Translations under genes and position numbers: made by a program
The notes under the pieces: generated by a model
What the model was told of the DNA's origin: nothing
Database searches by the model: none
What the model saw: the letters and a program-made list of their open reading frames with translations, nothing else
DNA from: Nevskia sp.
GTDB taxonomy: Bacteria; Pseudomonadota; Gammaproteobacteria; Nevskiales; Nevskiaceae
Reading direction: 5' to 3'
DNA length: 37,332 bases
NCBI RefSeq assembly: GCF_023266035.1
Contig: NZ_JAHFRY010000028.1
Location: 1-37,332, forward strand
In this document: in pieces, positions 31,920-37,332 of the stretch
Position numbering within the stretch: position 1 is the first letter of the stretch
Layout of the letters: each line of letters begins with the position of its first letter

Positions 31920-33713
31920 TTACTTCGCCGTTTGAAGTTGCAGCACGGCCGCGTCGATACGCTGTTTGAGCAGACCGCGTCCCAGTTCCGCGCTCGCCTT
32001 GTCCGGTCGGCCGGACGAGCCCGGCCCCGGCGCGGTCTGGTATGGCGCCCAGCTTTCAGGCGACAGCAGGTTGGTTCGGATCAGGCCCGGTGCCACCGAC
32101 AGCAGCTCCGAGGTATCGACCAGCCCGGCGTGATCGCCGGCATCGGCAGGATCGGCACCGAGTGCCTTGAGGCGGTCGGCGAGGGACGCAGGTTCGTAGT
32201 AGCGGTTCAGGCTGATCAACTGCACGCCGCGCGAAGCGAGCGTGGCGTTCAGTCGCTTGACCAGCGCGTCCTGCACCGGCTTGCTGCCGCCGTGATCGCC
32301 GAGCAGCGCGATGCGGGTGAAGCCGGCGACGGCGAGGCTGCTCACCTCATCTTCAAGCACCGCGTTCAGGGTCGACTCGCGCAGGCTGATCGTCCCCGGC
32401 CACTGCATGTGCGCGCTGCGCGGCGCAAAGCCGCCGGCGGGCGAGAACGGCACCAGTGGCGCGACCAGGGTATTGCCGGCTTCGATGGCGATCGCATCGG
32501 CCGCCGCGACGACGATGCGGTTGTGCTTGGCGAAGGCCATCGCCGGGCCGTTCTGCTCGATGCCGCCGATCGGTAGCAGCACCGTCGTCGCGCCGGCCTT
32601 GATTCTTGCGGCCAGCTCCGGCCAGGTCATGTCCTCGATGCGCACGCCGGCAGGCTCGGCCGCAGTTGCTCGCGGTACCGCCAGCATCAACAGGCTGGTC
32701 ACCAGCAGTGCAGCCGTTGCGGCGCGGGCCGGCCTGCTGAGCAGCTTCCAGGCGGCAACGAAAGGCTGGAACATCATCTGCCGCACCGAATGCCATTGCG
32801 GTTCGCTGCCATCGCCAAAGCCCATCGCCGTCACTTCGTTGTGCTTGGTCGGGATATGCAGCGAGCCGTACCAGCGATCCCAGCAGCCGAGTTCGAAGCC
32901 GCGGTTCTTGCCCCAGTGGCGCGGGTCGGCCGAGTGGTGAATCTGGTGATGCGCCGGGCTGATCCACCAGCCGTCGAGCGGCCCGTAGCGGAACCAGACC
33001 TGCCAGTGCTTGAGGTTGGCGATCAGGCCGGACAGGCCGATGACGAAATTGAGACCCAGGAAGCTGAACGCGGTCACCGCGTCGGAAAACAGATACAGGA
33101 ACAGGCCGGTGACCGGTGCCGTGGTCAGCGCCGGCACCGACAAGGTCACCAGGAGATCGACCGGATGGACGCGGAAGGCCGTTACCGGCGTCAGCACTTC
33201 GGCAGAGTGATGCACCTTGTGGAATTCCCAGAGCAGCTTCGATTCGTGCAGCAGGCTGTGGGCGATCCAGCGGCCGAGGTCGTAGGCGATGAAGAACAGC
33301 ACCGTGTAGGCGATGCGCGAGCCGAGACCCGAAGTCCAGGCCGGGCCGGTGCCGAGACCGAGCTGGACCAGATCGCGGGCGCGGTCCGCACACCAGGCGG
33401 CCGACAGCAGCAATGGCCCGATCAGTACCGTGAACACCACGGCATTGACGAAGTAGTAGCGGTAATCGGCGCGGGCCGAGTCATGCCACCACTGTGCACG
33501 GCTGAAGTGCTTGGCTAAGAATTCCTGGATCGCGCCGGGTGCGGCGCGCTCGAAGTAGCGCCAGCCGAGCCAGCCGAACACCAAGCTGGTGAGCAGATAC
33601 GGCAGATACAGCGGCGACTGCTGATCGAACATGAACAGCCCGGCGCGCAGCAAGGGTTTGCCGAGCATCTCCAGCCATTCGACGAGTTGGGGTTGCAGTT
33701 CGCTGGCGGACAT
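31920..33713 (-). CDS. Fusion: fatty-acid hydroxylase/sterol desaturase + internal signal sequence + creatininase-like domain
   Basis: This 597-residue two-domain protein is on the minus strand. Residues 1-325 are a membrane fatty-acid hydroxylase/sterol-desaturase domain with the three iron histidine boxes HSLLH (152-156), HKVHH (165-169) and HHQIHH (255-260). Residues about 327-352 (SRPARAATAALLVTSLLMLA and on to ATAAEP) look like a signal peptide kept in mid-protein. Residues 355-597 are a creatininase-like amidohydrolase: LLPIGGIEQNGPAMAFAKHN, HMQWPGTISLRES, LLGDHGGSKPV and GDHAGLVDTSELL. The reading frame is unbroken through the junction. The internal helix would put the second domain in the periplasm. 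I know of a subgroup with EQNGP in place of EQHGP; function is unassigned. No Shine-Dalgarno is obvious. Confidence 0.85.
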   Translation of the reverse strand: MSASELQPQLVEWLEMLGKPLLRAGLFMFDQQSPLYLPYLLTSLVFGWLGWRYFERAAPGAIQEFLAKHFSRAQWWHDSARADYRYYFVNAVVFTVLIGPLLLSAAWCADRARDLVQLGLGTGPAWTSGLGSRIAYTVLFFIAYDLGRWIAHSLLHESKLLWEFHKVHHSAEVLTPVTAFRVHPVDLLVTLSVPALTTAPVTGLFLYLFSDAVTAFSFLGLNFVIGLSGLIANLKHWQVWFRYGPLDGWWISPAHHQIHHSADPRHWGKNRGFELGCWDRWYGSLHIPTKHNEVTAMGFGDGSEPQWHSVRQMMFQPFVAAWKLLSRPARAATAALLVTSLLMLAVPRATAAEPAGVRIEDMTWPELAARIKAGATTVLLPIGGIEQNGPAMAFAKHNRIVVAAADAIAIEAGNTLVAPLVPFSPAGGFAPRSAHMQWPGTISLRESTLNAVLEDEVSSLAVAGFTRIALLGDHGGSKPVQDALVKRLNATLASRGVQLISLNRYYEPASLADRLKALGADPADAGDHAGLVDTSELLSVAPGLIRTNLLSPESWAPYQTAPGPGSSGRPDKASAELGRGLLKQRIDAAVLQLQTAK

Positions 33714-33721
33714 CGGGCGCG

Positions 33722-33737
33722 CTGGTTGGAAAACCAG
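33722..33737. other. Short hairpin just upstream of the fusion gene start
   Basis: CTGGTT and AACCAG pair perfectly around four bases, eight bases upstream of the fusion gene start. It could affect translation of that gene. It is short, so chance is possible. Confidence 0.25.
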
Positions 33738-33812
33738 GCTCGATTATCAACGCCGCGGCAGCAAAGGGTGTCGCGCGCCGATTGGCGGCGGCAGTTCGCT
33801 GCCAATCATGGC

Positions 33813-33840
33813 GCCGGAGGGCGTGTGATCGCCCTCCGGC
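33813..33840 (-). terminator. Strong 11-bp hairpin downstream of sat
   Basis: GCCGGAGGGCG and CGCCCTCCGGC pair perfectly around a six-base loop, nine bases after the sat stop codon on the minus strand. It has no T-tract, so it is a GC-rich hairpin of the non-canonical type common in high-GC genomes. It would separate sat from the fusion gene, which is transcribed in the same direction. Confidence 0.6.
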
Positions 33841-33849
33841 TGTTCGGGT

Positions 33850-35049
33850 TCAGCCCTTGGCCGCAGCCCGATCGAGGTCCTGGTAGTAGTCGGACAGGAT
33901 CTTCGCCACTTCCGGACGCGAGAACTCCGGCGGCGGCGCAATGCCCTTGCCGAGCATTTCGCGGACCTTGGTGCCGGACAGGTTGATGAAGTCGTCCGGT
34001 GTGTGCTCCGGCGCTTCGCGCATCATCACCACCTGGTTGAGCTTCTTGCTCCAGGCGGTGTTGTCGGCGCCGAAGATCTCGATTTCCAGCGCGCCCTTGG
34101 GCACGCTTTCGAAGATCGTCTGCGCATCGAACGGGCCGTAATAGCTGCCGACGCCAGCGTGGTCGCGGCCGACGATCAGGTAGTTGGTGCCCATGTTCTG
34201 GCGGAAGATCGCGTGCAGCACCGCTTCGCGCGGGCCGGCGTAGAGCATGTCGAAACCGTAGCCGCAGACCATCACGGTGTTCGGCTCGAAGTACAGCTCG
34301 ACCATCTTGCGGATCGCGGCGTCACGGACGTCAGCCGGAATGTCGCCGGCCTTCAGCTTGCCGAGCAGCATGTGGATGACGATGCCGTCGGCGTTCAGGC
34401 GCTCCTTGGCCATGCGGCACAGCTCTTCGTGCGCGCGGTGCATCGGGTTGCGGGTCTGGAAGGCGACGACCTTCTTCCAGCCACGCTTGGTGATCTCGGC
34501 GCGGATCTCGACAGCGGTGCGGAAGGTGTCCGGGAACTCGGCCGGGAAGTAGCTGTAGTTCAGCACCTGGATGTTGCCGGACAGCAGGGTGTTGCCCAGC
34601 GCCGTGAAGGTGCCGACGCCCGGATGCTTGGGATCGAGCGTGCCGAAGATCTTTTCCGCCATCAGCGCGATCTGCTCGCTGCTGACCGTTTCGACGGCGG
34701 CGACGTCCATCACTGCCAGCACCGGATGGCCGTCGACGTTCGGATCGCGCAGGGCGATGCGGCTGCCGGCCACGATCGAGGTGTCGCTGGTCAGGTTGAC
34801 GATCGGTACCGGCCAGAACAAGCCGGCGGTGGTCTTCATGTCCTTGGCGACGCTCAGGCTGTCGGCCAGGTTCATATAGCCGCTCAGCGGGTTGAAGTAA
34901 CCGGCGCCCATCATCACCGCATTGGCGGCAGCGGCCGAGTTCAGCAGCAGCGAGGGCAGGGTTTCGGCTTCCTTGGCGAGCGCGGCGCGCTTGGCATCGT
35001 CAGCGACGTACAGCGGATTCAGTTCGGTGGAACCGTGCGGCTTGATCAT
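33850..35049 (-). CDS. sat: Sulfate adenylyltransferase (ATP sulfurylase, Sat type)
   Basis: This 399-residue enzyme forms adenylyl sulfate (APS) from ATP and sulfate, the first step of sulfate activation. The N-terminal PUA-like domain leads into the catalytic domain with QTRNPMHRAHEEL (nucleotide-binding Q-T-R-N-P and H-x-x-H), LIVGRDHAGVGSYYG and the C-terminal INLSGTKVREML. It is the single-chain Sat type, unlike the CysDN pair of E. coli, and has no fused kinase. I chose ATG 35049; an in-frame TTG three codons earlier is possible. It lies 28 bases after the cysC stop, so the two form an operon. Confidence 0.95.
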   Translation of the reverse strand: MIKPHGSTELNPLYVADDAKRAALAKEAETLPSLLLNSAAAANAVMMGAGYFNPLSGYMNLADSLSVAKDMKTTAGLFWPVPIVNLTSDTSIVAGSRIALRDPNVDGHPVLAVMDVAAVETVSSEQIALMAEKIFGTLDPKHPGVGTFTALGNTLLSGNIQVLNYSYFPAEFPDTFRTAVEIRAEITKRGWKKVVAFQTRNPMHRAHEELCRMAKERLNADGIVIHMLLGKLKAGDIPADVRDAAIRKMVELYFEPNTVMVCGYGFDMLYAGPREAVLHAIFRQNMGTNYLIVGRDHAGVGSYYGPFDAQTIFESVPKGALEIEIFGADNTAWSKKLNQVVMMREAPEHTPDDFINLSGTKVREMLGKGIAPPPEFSRPEVAKILSDYYQDLDRAAAKG

Positions 35050-35077
35050 GGCGTTCAACTCGTTGGAATAGGGACGT

Positions 35078-35695
35078 TCAGGCTTTGATGATGCCGCGCG
35101 CAGCGAGCAGGGCGAGGACGGCCTCGACTTCCTGCTGCAGACTCATTTCGGCGGTGTGCAGCAGCAGCTCGGGGACTACCGGCGCTTCGTAGGGATCGCT
35201 GATGCCGGTGAAGTTCTTGATCAGGCCGGCGCGGGCCTTCTTGTACAGGCCCTTGGGATCGCGCTTCTCGGCTTCTTCGAGAGGCACTTCGACATAGACC
35301 TCGATGAAGTCCATGCCGGCCTCGGCGTGTAGCGCACGCACCACGTCGCGATCGGCGCAGTACGGCGAGACGAAGCTCGACAGCACGATCACGCCGGTAT
35401 CGACGTACAGCTTGGCGATCTCGCCGATGCGGCGGATGTTCTCGGCGCGGTCTTCGGCAGTGAAGCCGAGGTTCTTGTTGATGCCGAGGCGGATGTTGTC
35501 GCCATCCAGGCGATAGGCCAGATGACCGCGCTCGTGCAGCACCTTCTCGAGCGCGACGGCGATCGTGCTCTTGCCCGAGCCGGACAGGCCGGTGAACCAG
35601 ATCGTGGCGCCCTTCTGGCCGAGCAGCTGGCCGCGTTCGGCACGCGTCACTTCGCCTTCATGCCAGGTCACGTTGGTTGCTTTCTGCTCGGTCAT
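35078..35695 (-). CDS. cysC: Adenylyl-sulfate kinase
   Basis: This 205-residue kinase phosphorylates APS to PAPS, the donor used by sulfotransferases and PAPS reductase. The P-loop GLSGSGKSTIA (about residues 36-46) is intact, followed by LDGDNIRLGINKNLGF, EDRAENIRRIGEIAKLY, VLSSFVSPY and the lid KGLYKKARAGLIKNFTGI, all typical of CysC. The length is standard. Start is ATG 35695; further upstream sequence runs into the divergent LysR gene's control region. Together with sat it makes PAPS, which fits the three sulfotransferases of the same window. Confidence 0.95.
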   Translation of the reverse strand: MTEQKATNVTWHEGEVTRAERGQLLGQKGATIWFTGLSGSGKSTIAVALEKVLHERGHLAYRLDGDNIRLGINKNLGFTAEDRAENIRRIGEIAKLYVDTGVIVLSSFVSPYCADRDVVRALHAEAGMDFIEVYVEVPLEEAEKRDPKGLYKKARAGLIKNFTGISDPYEAPVVPELLLHTAEMSLQQEVEAVLALLAARGIIKA

Positions 35696-35747
35696 GCTCG
35701 GATCACTGAGGGATGGGGAACGGCGAGTGTAGGGATGACGGCCGCAT

Positions 35748-35784
35748 ATAGATAATGGAAAATACGCATGTGATCGATCTCTAT
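35748..35784. promoter_or_regulatory. Possible LysR-type operator between cysC and the LysR gene
   Basis: The 124-base divergent region is GC-rich except for an AT-rich core, which holds ATAGA (35748-35752) inverted against TCTAT (35780-35784) and a GATCGATC palindrome (35772-35779). LysR regulators often bind such dyads between divergent genes. I see no clean T-N11-A core or -35/-10 pair, so this is a location guess only. Confidence 0.3.
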
Positions 35785-35819
35785 CGTTCATGTCAGCCGG
35801 GCCGCGCTCGGGGAGCCGC

Positions 35820-36698
35820 ATGAATCTGAATCACCTGTCGATCTTTCAGGCTGTGGCCGTGGCCGACAGCATCAGCCGGGGTGCCGAACAGCTGCACATC
35901 AGCCAGTCGGCGGTCTCCAAGCAGTTGGCCGACTTCGAGCAGGCGCTGGGTCTGAAGCTGTTCGATCGCCTGCCGCGCGGCGTGCGGCTGACCGAACCGG
36001 GGCGCCTGCTGCTCGGCTACGCCAACCGCTTGTTCGCGATCGAAGCGGAGGCAGAGCGGGCGCTGGTCGATCTGCGCCAGCTGGTTCGCGGCCGGATCAT
36101 CATCGGTGCCAGCCGCACCATCGGCAGCTACCTGCTGCCCGAGCGGCTGGCCGCGTTCCGTCGGCAGCATCCGGGTGTCGAGCTGGAGTTGCAGGTGGAC
36201 AACACCAACACCATCGAACGGCGTCTGGTCGGCGGCGAAATCGACCTTGGCTTTACCGAAGGCGTGGTCAACGATGCGCAGCTCGATTACGCGATCTTCG
36301 CCCAGGACGAACTGGTGCTGATCGCCCATCCGGCGCATGCCGCGGTGCTGCAGGCGCCGCTCTCGGTCGGCGATCTCGAAAGCTTTCCGATGCTGATGCA
36401 CGAGATCGGCTCTGGCACTCGCGAGGTGACCGAAATCGCGCTCGCCAATCGCAAGATCCGCATTCGCCCGGCGATGACCCTGGCCAGCACCGAAGCGATC
36501 AAGCAGACGGTGGCTGCCGGCGCCGGCCTGGCGTTCCTGTCGGCACTGTCGATCCAGACCGAGCTGGACGCCGGGCGTCTGGTCGTGGTGCCGGTCAAGG
36601 CTTTGCGCATCCGGCGGCCGCTGTATCAGGTGCGCTTGCGGACGGCGACGCCGGGTCCTTCGCTGCAGGCTTTTCTGGATGCCCTCAAGGAACGCTGA
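35820..36698 (+). CDS. LysR-family transcriptional regulator, divergent from cysC-sat
   Basis: This 292-residue LysR regulator starts with the winged HTH MNLNHLSIFQAVAVADSIS, followed by HISQSAVSKQLADFEQALGLKLF, and has a C-terminal periplasmic-binding-fold sensor domain (VRGRIIIGASRTIGSYLLPERL, GEIDLGFTEG, ASTEAIKQTVAAGAGLAFLS). The domain style resembles CysL/YeiE/CbbR-type regulators. Start ATG 35820 has GGGGAG five bases upstream. Being divergent from cysC-sat, it likely controls sulfate activation, possibly sensing a sulfur compound. That role is inferred from position only. Confidence 0.92.
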   Translation: MNLNHLSIFQAVAVADSISRGAEQLHISQSAVSKQLADFEQALGLKLFDRLPRGVRLTEPGRLLLGYANRLFAIEAEAERALVDLRQLVRGRIIIGASRTIGSYLLPERLAAFRRQHPGVELELQVDNTNTIERRLVGGEIDLGFTEGVVNDAQLDYAIFAQDELVLIAHPAHAAVLQAPLSVGDLESFPMLMHEIGSGTREVTEIALANRKIRIRPAMTLASTEAIKQTVAAGAGLAFLSALSIQTELDAGRLVVVPVKALRIRRPLYQVRLRTATPGPSLQAFLDALKER

Positions 36699-36752
36699 CG
36701 CCGGCGATTGCCAGGCTCGGGATCAGCTTCAGGACGCGGGGATCTGTTGAAT

Positions 36753-36797
36753 TGGTGCCGGCGGCGGGATTCGAACTCGCGACCGCTCGATTACAAA
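36753..36797 (-). other. attL-like 3' half of a tRNA-Thr(UGU) gene (attachment site)
   Basis: On the minus strand these 45 bases equal tRNA positions 32 to 76. The seven-base anticodon loop TTTGTAA carries anticodon TGT. It is followed by TCGAG, variable bases CGGTC, T-arm with TTCGAAT and acceptor end CGCCGGC-ACCA. The 5' half is absent: the bases before the loop do not pair with TCGAG, so no tRNA can form here. A weak D-arm-like GTTAGAGCAA lies 16 bases further upstream. This is what a tyrosine integrase leaves when it inserts at a tRNA anticodon loop. The intact tRNA should be at the far end of the element, right of this window. Confidence 0.75.
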
Positions 36798-36899
36798 ATA
36801 TCGCCGCGAATTGCTCTAACTTGTTGAACATAGTGCAATTTAGTTGAGGAAACGCAGGTTGATCTGCAGCCTATCTGCACCAACCAAAGGAGCATTTCC

Positions 36900-37332
36900 A
36901 TGGCATCCATTGTCAAGCGTGAGTGGGTTGATTCTAAAGGACAAAAGCAGCTCCGATACGACGCTTATGTGACCAAGAGGGGGTATCGGAAGCAGATCAA
37001 GACATTCAAGCGGGAGGCCATGGCTCAGCGTTGGATCAAGCTGGTTGAGGCCGAGCTGGAAATGGGTGCTTTCAAGAGCACCACAGTTGCCGAACGAATG
37101 ACCCTTGGTGACGCGATGCAGCGATTCATTGATGAGGTCCTTCCAACAAAGCGGAGCCAGGCGCCCGATATTTCCAAGGCCAATGTCATTGCGCCGCACC
37201 TTGGAAGTCATCCGCTTATCTCCCTCGATACCGAGGCGCTGGCAAGCTATCGCGACAAACGCTTGGGCATGAAGGCTCGGAGCTTCCGTAGGTACAAGGA
37301 CGGCCGCACTCAGATGGTCGAGTTGAAGTACA
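36900..37332 (+). CDS. Tyrosine-type site-specific integrase, N-terminal part, cut by window edge
   Basis: The first 144 codons of an integrase are visible. The start ATG 36900 has AAGGAG eight bases upstream. MASIVKREWVDSKGQKQLRYDAYV and the following strand-rich basic region form an N-terminal arm-type DNA-binding domain, followed by the SAM-like core-binding domain (MTLGDAMQRFIDEVLPTKRS and ISLDTEALASYRDKRLGMKA). The catalytic Arg/His/Tyr domain lies beyond the edge. It stands next to the tRNA-Thr half-gene, so it most likely put the element there. The base composition is visibly less GC-rich than the genes to the left. Confidence 0.88.
   Translation, partial: MASIVKREWVDSKGQKQLRYDAYVTKRGYRKQIKTFKREAMAQRWIKLVEAELEMGAFKSTTVAERMTLGDAMQRFIDEVLPTKRSQAPDISKANVIAPHLGSHPLISLDTEALASYRDKRLGMKARSFRRYKDGRTQMVELKY

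Noticed and set aside
32640-32760. Frameshift or lost stop that artificially joins two genes
   Set aside because: The frame reads as good protein through the junction, with an intact signal-like helix and no compositional break. It should still be confirmed by reads.
34003-35088. 361-residue plus-strand frame opposite sat
   Set aside because: Antisense to ATP sulfurylase with QTRNPMHRAH and GRDHAG motifs; His/Asp/Val-rich shadow.
36750-36840. Intact tRNA gene next to the integrase
   Set aside because: Only positions 32-76 fit; the bases before the anticodon loop do not form an anticodon stem, D-arm or acceptor stem.
1-37332. CRISPR array, rRNA genes, prophage structural genes or insertion-sequence transposases
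   Set aside because: No regularly spaced direct repeats, no rRNA-like blocks, and no transposase or capsid-type proteins were seen; the only mobile-element gene is the integrase at the right edge.

Overview
The window is high-GC bacterial chromosome with dense, often overlapping genes. Family content (DusC, RsmE, Tag, TpsB, Wza/Wzc/Wzy-type genes, periplasmic lipoproteins) points to a Gram-negative gammaproteobacterium. A Nevskiales/Xanthomonadales-like relative is my guess from overall flavour only; no 16S or other marker is present.

Layout. (1) 1-1451 (-): outer-membrane TpsB/FhaC transporter, cut by the left edge. (2) 2008-3204 (+): GT9 glycosyltransferase, convergent with the next block. 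(3) 3208-14664 (-): a ten-gene exopolysaccharide operon. In transcription order it encodes Wza-like export lipoprotein, Wzc-like co-polymerase, three sulfotransferases, Wzy-like polymerase, GT4 glycosyltransferase, a secreted pectate-lyase-fold protein and a flippase. Six consecutive junctions overlap by 4 or 8 bases. (4) 15006-18734: housekeeping and small genes (dusC, a small unknown, SRPBCC protein, uracil-DNA glycosylase-like protein, LuxR-type regulator). (5) 18861-20776 (+): two-gene ABC exporter preceded by a long inverted repeat. (6) 20881-24345: S41 protease lipoprotein, MBL-fold hydrolase, HAD hydrolase. (7) 24419-28900 (+): molybdopterin oxidoreductase, CYTH protein, zinc aminopeptidase lipoprotein, rsmE. 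(8) 28974-31917 (+): pyrC, tag, a MITE-like palindrome, AEC transporter. (9) 31920-33713 (-): an unusual fusion of a fatty-acid-hydroxylase/sterol-desaturase domain with a creatininase-like domain. (10) 33850-36698: cysC-sat (PAPS synthesis), divergent from a LysR regulator. (11) 36753-37332: the 3' half of a tRNA-Thr(UGU) gene used as an attachment site, then the start of a tyrosine integrase, i.e. the left end of an integrated element.

The main system I infer is a sulfated exopolysaccharide pathway. Blocks 3 and 10 together hold polymer assembly, three sulfotransferases and the two enzymes that make the sulfate donor PAPS. Two further features make it unusual. The Wzc-like protein has lost the Walker A lysine, and the two tandem sulfotransferases lack the usual serine of the 3'-phosphate-binding motif.
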